Numbered from the stretch's first letter, positions 28,815 to 40,300 are shown. The stretch is DNA of 45,319 nt from Pseudofrankia coriaricola (GCF_001854805.1 NZ_MBLO01000242.1:54703-100021), one strand, 5' to 3'. The notes: generated by a model not told the origin, from the letters alone. A program made the numbers and translations.

Positions 28815-30071
28815 ATGACCCAGGTTCGGGCGGCCCAGCTCCCGGCGCCCGGGGCGCCGGCCGTCGTCGCCTTCGGCGGCGGGCACGGCCTCGCCGCGTC
28901 GCTGTCCGCGCTGCGCCGCATCACCGACCGGGTGACAGCCGTTGTCACGGTCGGTGACGACGGCGGGTCGTCCGGGCGGCTGCGCCACGAGCTCGGCGCG
29001 CTCCCGCCCGGCGACCTGCGGATGGCGCTGGCGGCGCTCGCCGGCTCGGACCAGTGGTCACGGACCTGGACCGACGTGTTCCAGCGCCGGTTTGTCGGCG
29101 GTGGGCCGCTGGCCGGGCATGCGCTGGGCAACCTGGTGCTGGCCGCGCTCACCGAGCATGTCGGCTCGCCGGTGGCGGCGCTCGAGCTGGCCGCCGAACT
29201 GCTCGGGGCGTGCGGCCGGGTGCTGCCGCTGTCCGAGGACGGGATCGACATCGTCGCCGAGGTCACGGGCCTCGACCCGGACGACCCGGCGGCGACTCAC
29301 CAGGTGCGCGGCCAGGTGGCCGTGGCGACCACCCGGGGCTCGGTCCGCGAGGTCTGGGTGGAGCCGGCGGAGCCGCGGGTCTGCGCTCCGGCCTGTGCCG
29401 CCGTCGAGGAGGCGGACTGGCTGGTGCTGGGCCCCGGCTCGCTCTACACCAGCATGCTGCCGCACCTGCTGGTGCCCGAGATGCACAAGGTGATCACCGG
29501 CGCGGCGGCGCGCCGGCTGGTCGTGCTGAACCTGGTCGCGCAGCCGGGGGAGACCGAGGGCTTCACCCCCGAGGCGCATCTGCGCGTGCTCGCCCAGCAC
29601 GCCCCGGGGTTCGCCGTGGACGTGGTGCTCGCCGACCCGGCGGCCGTCCCCGACCCCTCGGCGCTGGCTGCGGCGGCCGCCGACCTCGGCGCCGCGCTGC
29701 ACCTCGCGCCGGTCCGCTCGGCCGACGCCGCGGGGGTCCACGATCCCCTGCTGCTCGCGGCCGCCTTCGACGCCGTCTTCTCGGCGTCCGGCCCCGTGGC
29801 CGGCGGCATCCCAGGTCCGCCGGCCGGCGCGGAAGCACGGACGGCACGCGCGACCCTGACCACAGAGTCACCAGTGGCCCACCGTGGGCCGGGCTCGGCC
29901 GGTGAGCAGACCTCCTGGAGCGACGACCTCCCGGATCGACGACGCGCTGGATCGGCGAGGCCGATCCAGCAGGGACCTCGTCGCCGATCCGGCGGGAGCC
30001 CCGTCGCCGACCCAGTGGGAACCCCTGGCCCTCCCGACCCGCGGGCAACGGCCCGCGACCTCAAGGAGTGA
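28815..30071 (+). CDS. yvcK: YvcK/CofD-like gluconeogenesis factor with extended tail
   Basis: A 418-aa YvcK-family protein. YvcK (CuvA in mycobacteria) binds UDP-GlcNAc and is needed for normal cell-wall synthesis and growth on gluconeogenic carbon. Visible: the N-terminal [62 protein letters not shown], and [20 protein letters not shown]. The conserved core ends near residue 320. The extra 100 residues are Pro/Arg/Gly-rich, and residues about 366-405 come from a repeat also present in uvrC (29909-30028). The start is ATG 28815, set by the conserved N-terminus; hairpin repeat copy 3 lies just upstream and no strong Shine-Dalgarno is seen. Confidence 0.93.
   Translation: MTQVRAAQLPAPGAPAVVAFGGGHGLAASLSALRRITDRVTAVVTVGDDGGSSGRLRHELGALPPGDLRMALAALAGSDQWSRTWTDVFQRRFVGGGPLAGHALGNLVLAALTEHVGSPVAALELAAELLGACGRVLPLSEDGIDIVAEVTGLDPDDPAATHQVRGQVAVATTRGSVREVWVEPAEPRVCAPACAAVEEADWLVLGPGSLYTSMLPHLLVPEMHKVITGAAARRLVVLNLVAQPGETEGFTPEAHLRVLAQHAPGFAVDVVLADPAAVPDPSALAAAAADLGAALHLAPVRSADAAGVHDPLLLAAAFDAVFSASGPVAGGIPGPPAGAEARTARATLTTESPVAHRGPGSAGEQTSWSDDLPDRRRAGSARPIQQGPRRRSGGSPVADPVGTPGPPDPRATARDLKE
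29909..30028 (+). repeat. Compound palindromic/tandem repeat inside yvcK
   Basis: About 120 bp that aligns end to end with 27071-27189 in uvrC on the same strand, at roughly 75-80% identity by eye. Its central inverted repeat is TGGATCGGCGAGGCCGATCCA less one base at an end in places. One-base indels shift the reading frame relative to the uvrC copy, yet both frames stay open. Confidence 0.82.
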
Positions 30072-30076
30072 TCGGT

Positions 30077-31063
30077 GTGGCGGCGATGACGGCCACCGTG
30101 AAGGACGAACTCAGCCGGCTGCGGGTGGCGAAGCCCTGCTGCCGGCGCGCCGAGATGGCGGCATTGCTGCGTTTCGGCGGCGGCCTGCACATCGTCGGGG
30201 GCCGCATCGTCGTCGAGGCGGAGCTCGACACCGGGGCAACCGCGCGCCGGCTGCGCCGGGAGATCGCCGAGGTGTTCAGCTTCCCGTCGACGATCGCGGT
30301 GCTCGCGGCCGGCGGCCTGCGCCGCTCGGTCCGCTACATTGTGCGGGTCGAGCGCGACGGTGAGCAGCTCGCCCGGTCGACCGGGCTGCTCGACCAGCGC
30401 GGCCGCCCCGTCCGCGGGCTTCCGCCGCAGGTCGTCACCGGCTCGGCCTGTGACGCGGCGGCGGCCTGGCGGGGCGCGTTCCTCGCGCACGGCTCGCTCA
30501 CCGAGCCGGGACGGTCCTGCTCGCTGGAGGTCACCTCGCCCGGCCCGGAGGCGGCGCTGGCGCTCGTCGGCGCGGCCCGCCGGCTCGGGGTGCAGGCCAA
30601 GAGCCGGGACGTGCGCGGCGTCGACCGCGTGGTGATCCGCGACGGCGACGCGATCAGCGCGCTGCTGACCAGGATCGGCGCGCACGACAGCCTGCTGGCC
30701 TGGGAGGAGCGGCGGATGCGCCGCGAGGTCCGCGCGACCGCCAACCGGCTGGCGAACTTCGACGACGCGAACCTGCGCCGCTCGGCTCGGGCGGCCGTCG
30801 CCGCGGGCGCGCGGGTGCAGGCCGCGATGCGCATCCTCGGCGACGACGCTCCCGAGCACCTGCTGGCGGCCGGCCGGCTGCGGCTCCAGCACGCCCAGGC
30901 GTCGCTGGAGGAGCTCGGCGCGCTCGCCGACCCGCCGCTGACCAAGGACGCCGTCGCCGGCAGGATCCGCCGCCTCCTCGCCCTCGCCGACAAGCGCGCG
31001 AGCGTCCTCGGCATCCCCAACACAGAGGCGAGTGTGTCGCCCGAGTTGCTGGAGAATGCGTGA
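30077..31063 (+). CDS. whiA: Sporulation regulator WhiA
   Basis: A 328-aa WhiA protein, a DNA-binding regulator that with WhiB switches Streptomyces aerial hyphae to sporulation septation and is conserved in Gram-positives. Visible: N-terminal [27 protein letters not shown] and the LAGLIDADG-like fold without nuclease residues ([40 protein letters not shown]), then the C-terminal HTH ([40 protein letters not shown]). The start GTG 30077 has AAGGAG 8 nt upstream and gives [12 protein letters not shown], like other WhiA proteins; GTG 30068, overlapping the yvcK stop, is possible but lacks room for a ribosome-binding site. Confidence 0.95.
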   Translation: MAAMTATVKDELSRLRVAKPCCRRAEMAALLRFGGGLHIVGGRIVVEAELDTGATARRLRREIAEVFSFPSTIAVLAAGGLRRSVRYIVRVERDGEQLARSTGLLDQRGRPVRGLPPQVVTGSACDAAAAWRGAFLAHGSLTEPGRSCSLEVTSPGPEAALALVGAARRLGVQAKSRDVRGVDRVVIRDGDAISALLTRIGAHDSLLAWEERRMRREVRATANRLANFDDANLRRSARAAVAAGARVQAAMRILGDDAPEHLLAAGRLRLQHAQASLEELGALADPPLTKDAVAGRIRRLLALADKRASVLGIPNTEASVSPELLENA

Positions 31064-31134
31064 TGTGCGTGGTCGCCGGGGGGTGATCCGGCCCCCGTTG
31101 GGCCTCGGATACCAACCCGGCGGCGCAAAGTCGT

Positions 31135-31140
31135 TAGGCT
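31135..31140 (+). promoter_or_regulatory. Possible -10 box of the gap promoter
   Basis: TAGGCT, matching TANNNT, 52 bp before the gap start codon, in the 129-bp gap after whiA. No clear -35 box is visible. Confidence 0.3.
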
Positions 31141-31162
31141 CTGTGGCGGCAACGGAACATGA

Positions 31163-32203
<1,041 letters not shown>

Positions 32204-32235
32204 CCCCGCCAGTCGAAGGCAGAGAACCGCTGTGA

Positions 32236-32276
32236 CGAGCCGCCCGGTGCCCCCGGCACCGGGCGGCTCGTCCTTT
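32236..32276 (+). terminator. Strong terminator after gap
   Basis: A perfect 16-bp stem (32236-32251 with 32255-32270), 3-nt loop, followed by TCCTTT. It separates gap from pgk-tpiA, so pgk probably has its own promoter or depends on read-through. Confidence 0.88.
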
Positions 32277-32382
32277 GGGCCGTTCTTGTCGCCGGCCGTG
32301 CGACGGGGCCGGCAGGCAGACCCCCGTTGGGCCGGGCCTGTCAGACAAGGCCAAGCCAGTGCGGCAGCAAACGCAACAGGCA

Positions 32383-32466
32383 GCGCGACGCGACGTGGAA
32401 GCAGGACCTAGCCACAAGAGGCGACCGGCGGCGCGACGTGACGTCGAAGCGGGACCTAGCCACAAG
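32383..32466. repeat. 36-bp imperfect direct repeat upstream of pgk
   Basis: Copies at 32383-32418 and 32431-32466 (period 48 bp) share GACCTAGCCACAAG and the GCGCGACG start, with three differences. The second copy ends 18 bp before the pgk start codon, directly ahead of its AGGAG site. Only two copies with a 12-bp separation exist, so this is not a CRISPR array. Confidence 0.85.
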
Positions 32467-32484
32467 CAATAGGAGACGCCAAGC

Positions 32485-33690
32485 GTGAGGACGATCGACG
32501 ACCTGCAGGTCGCCGGGCACCGGGTGCTGGTCCGCAGCGACCTGAACGTGCCGCTCGACAGGTCCGGCGACACCCCGCGGATCACCGACGACGGCCGGGT
32601 GCTGGCCAGCGTGCCCACCATCAGGACGCTCGCCGAGCGCGGCGCCCGCGTGGTGGTCTGCTCCCACCTGGGCCGGCCCAAGGGTGAGTACGACGAGAGG
32701 TACTCGCTCGCCCCGGTCGCGGCCCGGCTCGCCGAGGCGCTCGGCCGGCCGGTCGCCTTCACCGGCGACGGCACCGCCGACATCGCGGGCTCGGCGGCCG
32801 CGGAGGTCGTCGCCGGGCTCGGGGACGGCGAGGTGGCCCTGCTGGACAACCTGCGCTTCAGCCCGGGGGAGACCAGCAAGGACGCCGCCGCGCGCGCCGC
32901 GTTCGCCGACGAGCTGGCCGCGCTCGCCGAGTTCTACGTCGGCGACGCGTTCGGCGCCGTGCACCGGGCCCACGCGAGCGTCGCCGACGTGCCGAAGCGG
33001 CTGCCGCACGCGGCCGGCGGGCTGGTGCTCGCCGAGCTGTCGGTGCTGCGCGGGCTGGCCGGCGGCGACGCCGGCCGGCCGTACGTGGTGGTGCTCGGCG
33101 GGTCGAAGGTGTCCGACAAGCTGGGCGTGATCCGGGCGCTGCTGCCGAAGGTCGACGCCCTGCTCATCGGGGGCGGCATGTGCTTCACGTTCCTGGCGGC
33201 CCAGGGCCACGGTGTCGGCGCGTCGCTGCTCGAGGCCGAGATGATCGACACCTGCAAGAACCTGCTCGCCGAGGGCGGCGAGCGGATCGTGCTGCCGCGG
33301 GACGTCGTCATCGCCGACCGGTTCGCCGCGGACGCCGCGACCGACGTGGTGCCGGTGACCGGCATCCGCGACGGCTGGCTGGGGCTCGACATCGGCCCCG
33401 AGTCGACGGAGCTGTTCGCCGGCAGGCTCGAGGGCGCACAGACGATCTTCTGGAACGGGCCGATGGGTGTCTTCGAGCTGGCGCCGTTCGCCGCCGGCAC
33501 GAAGGGCGTCGCCGAGGCCATCGCCGCGCGGGACGGCTTCACGGTCGTCGGCGGCGGCGACTCCGCCGCGGCGGTGCGCACGCTCGGTATCCCCGAGGCG
33601 TCGTTCAGCCACATCTCGACCGGTGGCGGCGCGAGCCTGGAGTTCCTGGAGGGCAAGTCCCTGCCCGGCCTCGCGGCCCTGGAGGTCTGA
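32485..33690 (+). CDS. pgk: Phosphoglycerate kinase
   Basis: Converts 1,3-bisphosphoglycerate and ADP to 3-phosphoglycerate and ATP; 401 aa, normal length. Visible: [20 protein letters not shown] (N-domain, substrate Arg/Asp/Asn), [74 protein letters not shown] and [26 protein letters not shown] (nucleotide site). The start is GTG 32485 with AGGAG about 9 nt upstream. tpiA follows after only 5 bp, so the two are one operon. Confidence 0.97.
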   Translation: MRTIDDLQVAGHRVLVRSDLNVPLDRSGDTPRITDDGRVLASVPTIRTLAERGARVVVCSHLGRPKGEYDERYSLAPVAARLAEALGRPVAFTGDGTADIAGSAAAEVVAGLGDGEVALLDNLRFSPGETSKDAAARAAFADELAALAEFYVGDAFGAVHRAHASVADVPKRLPHAAGGLVLAELSVLRGLAGGDAGRPYVVVLGGSKVSDKLGVIRALLPKVDALLIGGGMCFTFLAAQGHGVGASLLEAEMIDTCKNLLAEGGERIVLPRDVVIADRFAADAATDVVPVTGIRDGWLGLDIGPESTELFAGRLEGAQTIFWNGPMGVFELAPFAAGTKGVAEAIAARDGFTVVGGGDSAAAVRTLGIPEASFSHISTGGGASLEFLEGKSLPGLAALEV

Positions 33691-33695
33691 GCCCC

Positions 33696-34535
33696 ATGAC
33701 TCCTCCTCCGTTGGGACGCTCGGGTGGCAAGCCGGCCGGTAGCCCGAAGCCGAAGGGCACCGGCCGCCGCACGCTCGTCGCGGGCAACTGGAAGATGAAC
33801 CTGAACCACCTCGAGGCGATCGCGCTCGTCCAGAAGGTCGCCTACGACCTCAAGCCCGACGAGCTGGACCGGGTCGAGACGGTCCTCTTCCCGCCGTTCA
33901 TCGACCTGCGCAGCGTGCAGACCACGATCGACGGGGACAAGCTGGCGGTCGGCTACGGCGCCCAGGACCTCTCACCGTTCGACTCCGGCGCGCACACCGG
34001 CGACGTCAGCGGGCCGATGCTGGCCAAGATCGGCTGCACGTATGTGATCGTCGGGCACTCGGAGCGCCGCACCGACCACCACGAGACGGACGCGGTGGTC
34101 GCCGCGAAGGCCGGCGCCGCCTACCGGAACGGGCTGACGCCGATCGTGTGCATCGGTGAGCACGAGGACGTCCGGGTGGCCGGCGCCCACGTCGAGCACT
34201 GCCTGGCGCAGCTGGACGGGTCGCTCGCCGGCGTGACGCCGAAGCAGGCGGAGACGATCGTCATCGCCTACGAGCCGGTATGGGCGATCGGCACCGGCCG
34301 GACGGCCTCGGCGCAGGACGCGCAGGACATGTGCGCTGCCATCCGCGGGCGGCTCGCCGAGCTGTTCACGCCGGTGATCGCCGCCGGGATCCGGGTGCTC
34401 TACGGCGGCTCGGTCAAGGCGGCGAACGCCGCCGAGCTGTTCACCATGCCGGACGTCGACGGCGGTCTGGTCGGCGGCGCGAGCCTGGTGGCCGAGGAGT
34501 TCACCGCAATTGTCCGCAGCGGGCCGCCGGCCTAG
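33696..34535 (+). CDS. tpiA: Triosephosphate isomerase with N-terminal extension
   Basis: Interconverts dihydroxyacetone phosphate and glyceraldehyde-3-phosphate. It is 279 aa against the usual 250-260. Catalytic residues are present: Asn/Lys in [10 protein letters not shown] (about residues 29-38), His in [10 protein letters not shown], Glu in [12 protein letters not shown], and the phosphate-binding [11 protein letters not shown] and GGLVGGASL. The first 24 residues (Pro/Gly/Lys/Arg-rich, ending KGTGRR) precede the normal start and look disordered. ATG 33696, 5 bp after pgk, is the only plausible start because no other start codon lies closer to the conserved RTLVAGNW. A strong terminator follows; secG, its usual neighbour, is displaced by a transporter operon. 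Confidence 0.96.
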   Translation: MTPPPLGRSGGKPAGSPKPKGTGRRTLVAGNWKMNLNHLEAIALVQKVAYDLKPDELDRVETVLFPPFIDLRSVQTTIDGDKLAVGYGAQDLSPFDSGAHTGDVSGPMLAKIGCTYVIVGHSERRTDHHETDAVVAAKAGAAYRNGLTPIVCIGEHEDVRVAGAHVEHCLAQLDGSLAGVTPKQAETIVIAYEPVWAIGTGRTASAQDAQDMCAAIRGRLAELFTPVIAAGIRVLYGGSVKAANAAELFTMPDVDGGLVGGASLVAEEFTAIVRSGPPA

Positions 34536-34570
34536 GCCGACGGCCAGACGAACCAACCCAGCACCGACGC

Positions 34571-34609
34571 CACAGGGCCCGGGCCGCGACCAGCGGCCCG
34601 GGCCCTGTG
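34571..34609 (+). terminator. Strong terminator after tpiA
   Basis: A perfect 17-bp stem (34571-34587 with 34593-34609) with a 5-nt loop, 35 bp after the tpiA stop, without a T-tract. It closes the pgk-tpiA unit. Confidence 0.8.
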
Positions 34610-34643
34610 CTGTCTAGCTGCCGGGCCCCGTGCTGTGTAGCTG
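34598..34643. repeat. 23-bp tandem duplication overlapping the tpiA terminator
   Basis: Two copies (34598-34620 and 34621-34643) of CCGGGCCCTGTGCTGTCTAG plus CTG, differing at two bases. The first copy includes most of the right arm of the terminator stem. Confidence 0.8.
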
Positions 34644-34926
34644 TGCGGCGGCTTCTGCTCCTGGACGGCCGCTGAGGCGGCCGGGCTCGGTCGTCGGCGC
34701 GCCGCCGGTGTGACGTTGGTCTTCCGTTGTGTATTGGGCTGGTGGGCTGCTGAGGCCGTGCTCCGCGGCGGCTGGTCCCGGTCGCCGTGGCAATTTCGCT
34801 CGCCGTGGCGGGCCGGTGGCCGTGGCGGGTCGTCGCGGTTGCGATCCGTCGCGGTGTGTTCTGTTACGGCTGTGCTGGTCGGGGGGTTGCGCCGACACGT
34901 CGGCGGCGCCAGCAGTTCTCCCCTTC

Positions 34927-34942
34927 GTAACGCAGACGTTAC
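34927..34942. promoter_or_regulatory. Inverted repeat GTAACG-N4-CGTTAC
   Basis: Perfect 6-bp arms with a 4-nt spacer, 25 bp before the first LacI-type palindrome. It has the form of a dimeric regulator site; the regulator is unknown. Confidence 0.45.
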
Positions 34943-34966
34943 ATAAAGGTCATCGTATGGCAAATG

Positions 34967-34978
34967 GGAAACGTTTCC
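34967..34978. promoter_or_regulatory. LacI-type operator, site 1
   Basis: GGAAACGTTTCC, a perfect 12-bp palindrome with the central CG typical of LacI/GalR-family operators. Its centre is 85 bp from that of site 2, about eight helical turns. Confidence 0.6.
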
Positions 34979-35031
34979 TCAGCACTTCATAACATCCGCT
35001 ATCCAGCGCGCCCCGGCAACGCTACCGTGCG

Positions 35032-35061
35032 TTGACTTTCTTGCTTTGGGCGGAAACGTTT
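35032..35061 (+). promoter_or_regulatory. Candidate opp promoter overlapped by LacI-type operator, site 2
   Basis: TTGACT (35032-35037) is a good -35 box. About 17 nt further, AAACGT/AACGTT would be the -10 region, and it coincides with GGAAACGTTT (35052-35061), the second copy of the palindrome core. A repressor bound here would block the promoter. The oppC start lies 26 bp downstream. Confidence 0.5.
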
Positions 35062-35086
35062 ATTTCGCCTGCTCCGGAGGTGGTTT

Positions 35087-36073
35087 GTGGCGGTGCCGGT
35101 GCAACTGGAGCCGACGAATCTGACGCCCGGACCGCCGGCGGTCAAGCCGGTCGCTGGCCGGTCGCTCTGGCGGATCGCGTGGTCGCGGCTGCGCAAGGAC
35201 AAGGTCGCCCTGGCCAGCGCCGCCTTCGTCATCCTCGTCGTGCTCGTCGCCATCTTCGCGCCCGTGCTGACGTCGATCGTCGGAGTGAATCCGGACGAGC
35301 CGAACTACGGCCTGCTCGACCCGAACACGGCCCTTCCCGCGGGGTCGTTCGGCGGCATGAGCTCCCATCACCCCTTTGGTGTCGAGCCGCTCAGCGGGCG
35401 CGACGTCTTCGCCCGGGTCGTCTACGGCGCTCGCATCTCGCTGCTGGTCGCGTCGCTGGCGACCCTGCTCTCCGTCGTCCTCGGCACCGTGATGGGCCTG
35501 ATCTCCGGCTACGTGGGCGGCTGGATCGGCGGCCTGATTGCCCGGCTGATGGACCTGCTGCTCGCCTTCCCGCTGCTGCTGTTCGCGATAGCCATCGTCG
35601 CGGTGATTCCGGACAGTGCCTTCGGACTGAACGGCAACACGCTGCGCCTGTTCATCCTGGTGTTCATCATCGGGTTCTTCAGCTGGCCGTACATCGGCCG
35701 GATCGTCCGGGGCCAGGTGCTCTCGCTCAAGGAGAAGGACTTCGTCGCGGCCGCGCGTGGGACCGGCGCCGGGTCGATCCGGATCATGATGCAGGAGCTG
35801 CTGCCGAACCTGGTCGCGCCGATCCTCGTCTACACCACCCTGCTGATCCCCACGAACATCCTCTTCGAGGCCGCGCTGTCCTACCTGGGCGTGGGCGTGA
35901 AGCCGCCGACCTCGTCCTGGGGCGACATGCTCTCGACCGCCGCGGGCGGGCTGTTCAGGGTCGACCCGACCTTCATGGTCGTGCCGGGCGTGGCGATTTT
36001 CCTCACCGTGCTGGCTTTCAACCTGCTCGGTGACGCGCTGCGGGACGCCTTCGACCCCCGAGGCGGCGGCTGA
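35087..36073 (+). CDS. Peptide ABC transporter permease (OppC/DppC type)
   Basis: A 328-aa inner-membrane permease of a peptide/nickel-type ABC importer. The N-terminal OppC_N segment SLWRIAWSRLRKDKVALASA is followed by a first helix, a periplasmic loop ending in HHPFGVEPLSGRDVFARVVYGARI (the canonical G-T-D-x-x-GRD-like block), four to five more helices, and the cytosolic EAA loop FVAAARGTGAGSIRIMMQELLPN that docks the ATPase. The C-terminal AALSYLGVGVKPPTSSWGDML is family-typical. The start is GTG 35087 with GGAGG 7 nt upstream. It is the first gene of the operon, unlike the usual A-B-C-D-F order. The transported compound is unknown. Confidence 0.93.
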   Translation: MAVPVQLEPTNLTPGPPAVKPVAGRSLWRIAWSRLRKDKVALASAAFVILVVLVAIFAPVLTSIVGVNPDEPNYGLLDPNTALPAGSFGGMSSHHPFGVEPLSGRDVFARVVYGARISLLVASLATLLSVVLGTVMGLISGYVGGWIGGLIARLMDLLLAFPLLLFAIAIVAVIPDSAFGLNGNTLRLFILVFIIGFFSWPYIGRIVRGQVLSLKEKDFVAAARGTGAGSIRIMMQELLPNLVAPILVYTTLLIPTNILFEAALSYLGVGVKPPTSSWGDMLSTAAGGLFRVDPTFMVVPGVAIFLTVLAFNLLGDALRDAFDPRGGG

Positions 36074-36257
36074 CAGCCCGCCTGCAGTGACCAACCTCGT
36101 GCCGGAGTCGACCACACCACCACACCTGGCGTGGCGGCGAGACCCGCCGCACCGCCGTTCGGCCGGATCCGCCCGCAACGACGCGGGCCGGGCTTGGCAC
36201 GCACGGGCAGTCCTCGGCCCATCCCGGGGCAGCACCGCACAAGAAGAGGGGAACCGG

Positions 36258-38027
36258 ATGAGGAAACACTCGGTCTGGATCAGGACCGGCGTGCTCGTCG
36301 CGGCCGCCGGCCTGGTCCTCGCTGCCTGCGGCAGCGGCGGCGACGACAACGGCACCACCGGTGGGAGCAGCGCCCCCGCCGCCGCCGGCCTGCCGACGAC
36401 GACGGACCAGTTGTTCTACGCGTCGGACAAGAAGGGCGGCACGCTGAACGCGCTGTCGGCCGGTGACTGCGACTCGTGGGACCCGGCGCGGACCTACTAC
36501 GCGTCCTGCTGGGACCAGCAGCGCTGGATCGCCCGTACGCTGCTGACCTACGAGACCAAGCCGAACTCGGCCAAGCTCGTGCCGGACCTCGCGACCGAGG
36601 TCCCGACGTCACCCGACGGCGGGAAGACCTGGACCTACAAGCTCAAGAGCGGCATCAAGTTCGAGGACGGGACCCCGATCACGTCCAAGGACATCAAGTA
36701 CGGCATCGAGCGTTTCTTCGCCCAGGACATCATCAACGGCGGCCCGACGTTCCTGATCGACTACCTGCAGACCGACCCCGCGTACGAGGGCCCATACAAG
36801 GACACCACCCCCGACAAGCTCGGCCTGACCTCCGTTGAGACGCCGGACGACAGCACTCTGGTCTTCCACCTGACGAAGGCGTTCACGGACTGGAACTACA
36901 TCATGGCCCAGCCCGGGGCCTCGCCGGTGCCGCAGGCGAAGGACACCGGTGACAAGTACACGTCGCACCCGGTGGCGTCCGGCCCGTACAAGTTCGACAA
37001 GTACGTGCCGAACCAGTCGCTGACCCTGGTCCGCAACGACCAGTGGGACCAGTCGACCGACGACATCAACAAGGCGCTGCCGGACAAGATCGTGATCACC
37101 ATGGGTCTTGAGTCGGCCGAGATCGACAACCGGCTGATGTCCGGTGACGCCGACATCTTCCTCGACCAGACGGGCGTGGACACCGCGGCGCGGACCCAGC
37201 TCCTGGCCGACCCCACGCTGCGCAAGGCCCGCACGACGGTCGACCTCACCGGCTTCCTGCGTTACCTGAGCGTCGCCACCACGGTGAAGCCGTTCGACAA
37301 CGTCCACTGCCGCCTCGCGGTCGCGTACGCGGTCAACAAGCAGGGCCAGGTCGCCGCGCGCGGTGGCCCGACGGCCGGTCAGCCCGCGACGACGATGCTC
37401 CCGCCAACCGTCGCCTACTACGCGCCGTTCGACATCCTCCCGACGCCGAACAACGCGGGTGACCTCACCAAGGCCAAGGACGAGCTGAAGGCCTGCGGCC
37501 AGCCGAACGGGTTCTCCACGAAGATCACCGTCCGGAGCAACCGGCCGCTCGAGGTCAACCAGGCGACCGCGCTCCAGGCGGACCTGAAGAAGATCGGCAT
37601 CAACGCCTCGGTGGAGAAGTTCGACTCCTCGCAGTACTTCTCGGCCGTGATCGGCATCCCGAAGAACGTGCAGGAGAAGGGCTACGGCCTGCACATCACC
37701 GGGTGGGGCCCGGACTGGCCCTCGGCCTACGGCTTCTTCAGCTCCATCGTTGACGGCCGGAAGATCCTTCCCCAGGGCAACAGCAACTACGCCGAGCTCA
37801 ACGACCCGACCGTGAACAAGGGCATCGACGACGGCCTCGCCGCCACCGATGACGGCGCCGCGCAGGCCGCGTGGACCTCGGTCGACAAGGCTGTCGTGCA
37901 GTCCGGCGCCTACGTCCCGCTGATCTACGACAAGGCGATGAACCTGTACAGCGACCGGATCACGAACATCCAGTTCTCGCCCGGTTACAACATGGCCAAC
38001 TTCGCCGCGCTGGGCGTGGTGCGGTAA
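36258..38027 (+). CDS. Peptide ABC transporter substrate-binding lipoprotein (family 5)
   Basis: A 589-aa extracytoplasmic binding protein of the OppA/DppA family (SBP_bac_5). A signal peptide (RTGVLVAAAGLVLAAC) has the lipidated Cys at about residue 23, followed by a Gly/Asp/Ser linker. Mature features: KKGGTLNALSAGDCDSWDPA, RTLLTYETKP, LVPDLATEVPTSPDGGKTWT (family signature), FEDGTPITSKDIKYGIERFF, SGPYKFDKYVPNQSLTLVRN, and LAVAYAVNKQ. The start is ATG 36258 with AGGGGA upstream. It lies between the two permease genes. A large hairpin follows, probably lowering transcription into oppB and favouring more binding protein than permease. Confidence 0.93.
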   Translation: MRKHSVWIRTGVLVAAAGLVLAACGSGGDDNGTTGGSSAPAAAGLPTTTDQLFYASDKKGGTLNALSAGDCDSWDPARTYYASCWDQQRWIARTLLTYETKPNSAKLVPDLATEVPTSPDGGKTWTYKLKSGIKFEDGTPITSKDIKYGIERFFAQDIINGGPTFLIDYLQTDPAYEGPYKDTTPDKLGLTSVETPDDSTLVFHLTKAFTDWNYIMAQPGASPVPQAKDTGDKYTSHPVASGPYKFDKYVPNQSLTLVRNDQWDQSTDDINKALPDKIVITMGLESAEIDNRLMSGDADIFLDQTGVDTAARTQLLADPTLRKARTTVDLTGFLRYLSVATTVKPFDNVHCRLAVAYAVNKQGQVAARGGPTAGQPATTMLPPTVAYYAPFDILPTPNNAGDLTKAKDELKACGQPNGFSTKITVRSNRPLEVNQATALQADLKKIGINASVEKFDSSQYFSAVIGIPKNVQEKGYGLHITGWGPDWPSAYGFFSSIVDGRKILPQGNSNYAELNDPTVNKGIDDGLAATDDGAAQAAWTSVDKAVVQSGAYVPLIYDKAMNLYSDRITNIQFSPGYNMANFAALGVVR

Positions 38028-38075
38028 CCAAAGGCCGGCGGTCGCTGGTCCGAGAGAAGAGAAACACGCCGTAGA

Positions 38076-38115
38076 CCCGGCCGCCGGGTGGGCTCACGTC
38101 CACCCGGCGGCCGGG
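38076..38115 (+). terminator. Intra-operon hairpin between binding protein and oppB
   Basis: A perfect 15-bp stem (38076-38090 with 38101-38115) with a 10-nt loop, 49 bp after the binding-protein stop and 55 bp before oppB, without a T-tract. Probably a partial terminator or 3'-end stabiliser. Confidence 0.65.
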
Positions 38116-38170
38116 CCCACGCGGCGACGCAAGGCCCCCGAGACGCTGACAGAAGCGGAGACCACCAGAC

Positions 38171-39172
38171 ATGGCCGGATTCGTCATCCGCCGGGTGCTC
38201 GGCGGGATCGTGATCCTCTGGCTCATCAGCGTCATCACGTTCCTGCTGTTCTTCCTGGTACCGAAGGTGCTGGGCTCGAATCCAGCGATCCTGTTCGCGG
38301 GCCGGTCCCCGAGCGAGGCGGCCGTCGCCGGTGTGACGAAGAAGCTGGGCCTCGACCAGCCGATCGTCGTGCAGTACTGGCACTTCCTCGCGGGGATCTT
38401 CACCGGCCGGCACTTCGACGCCGGGCCGGACAAGACCTGGTGCCCGCCGCCCTGCTTCGGCTACTCGTTCAAGAACAGCGAGCCGGTCTGGCAGGAGATC
38501 ACCAGGGCGCTGCCGGTCACCATCTCCCTGGCGCTGGGTGCCGCCGTGCTGTTCCTGCTCATCGGCGTCGGCATCGGCATCCTCTCGGCGCTTCGCCGCG
38601 GCTCGGTCGTCGACCGGGCGGCGATGACCGTCGCGCTCGGCGCCGTCTCGTTGCCGGTCTACTTCACCGGCCTTGTCCTGTTGCTACTGGTCAGCTACCA
38701 GTGGCGGATTTTCCCGAACATCCACTATGTGGCGTTCCTGGACAATCCCTTGCTCTGGGCGCGCAACCTGCTGCCCGCGTGGATCGTGCTCGCCTTCCTG
38801 TACTCCGCGATGTACGCCCGGCTGACCCGGGCGAGCATGCTGGACGTACTCGGCGAGGACTACATCCGGACCGCCCGGGCCAAGGGCCTTCCGGAGCGCA
38901 CGGTCGTCGGCAAGCACGCCCTGCGCTCCGCGCTGACCCCCGTGGTCACCATCTTCGGCCTCGACCTCGGCTCGCTGCTCGGCGGCGCGGTGCTGACGGA
39001 GACCACCTTCGGCTTCCGGGGGCTCGGGAAGACATCCATCGAGGCGATCTCGACCGGGGACCTGCCGACGATCCTCGGGGTCACCATCTTCGCGGCGGGT
39101 TTCGTGGTCCTGGCCAACATCCTCGTCGATGTCTTCTACGCGGTCGTCGACCCGCGGGTACGCCCAACATGA
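38171..39172 (+). CDS. Peptide ABC transporter permease (OppB/DppB type)
   Basis: A 333-aa inner-membrane permease, partner of the OppC-type protein. N-terminal FVIRRVLGGIVILWLISVIT is the usual first helix; a large extracytoplasmic loop with KKLGLDQPIVVQYWHFLAGI follows, then five more helices and the EAA loop DYIRTARAKGLPERTVVGKH. The segment GLDLGSLLGGAVLTETTFGF is family-typical. The extracytoplasmic loop (FTGRHFDAGPDKTWCPPPCFGYSF) carries two Cys residues separated by three prolines, an uncommon feature that could form a disulfide. The start is ATG 38171. The oppD gene follows after 58 bp. Confidence 0.93.
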   Translation: MAGFVIRRVLGGIVILWLISVITFLLFFLVPKVLGSNPAILFAGRSPSEAAVAGVTKKLGLDQPIVVQYWHFLAGIFTGRHFDAGPDKTWCPPPCFGYSFKNSEPVWQEITRALPVTISLALGAAVLFLLIGVGIGILSALRRGSVVDRAAMTVALGAVSLPVYFTGLVLLLLVSYQWRIFPNIHYVAFLDNPLLWARNLLPAWIVLAFLYSAMYARLTRASMLDVLGEDYIRTARAKGLPERTVVGKHALRSALTPVVTIFGLDLGSLLGGAVLTETTFGFRGLGKTSIEAISTGDLPTILGVTIFAAGFVVLANILVDVFYAVVDPRVRPT

Positions 39173-39230
39173 TCGTCGAGCTCGCACGAGTCACGGCCCG
39201 GAGCAACCCACGACTGAACGGGGGAGTGAG

Positions 39231-40300
<1,070 letters not shown>

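Larger units (their letters stand above)
34644..35086. other. Promoter/operator region of the opp operon
   Basis: No gene is supported. The last 160 bp are clearly less G+C-rich than the surroundings and hold three palindromes and a -35-like box (listed separately). An 11-codon ORF (34957-34992) overlaps the first LacI-type palindrome and is probably chance. Confidence 0.55.

Noticed and set aside
32383-32466. CRISPR array
   Set aside because: Only two repeat copies, 12 bp apart, with mismatches; no spacers and no cas genes anywhere in the window.
34957-34992. 11-codon leader peptide ORF before oppC
   Set aside because: It has no clear ribosome-binding site and its sequence is set by the overlapping palindrome; no attenuator hairpin follows it.
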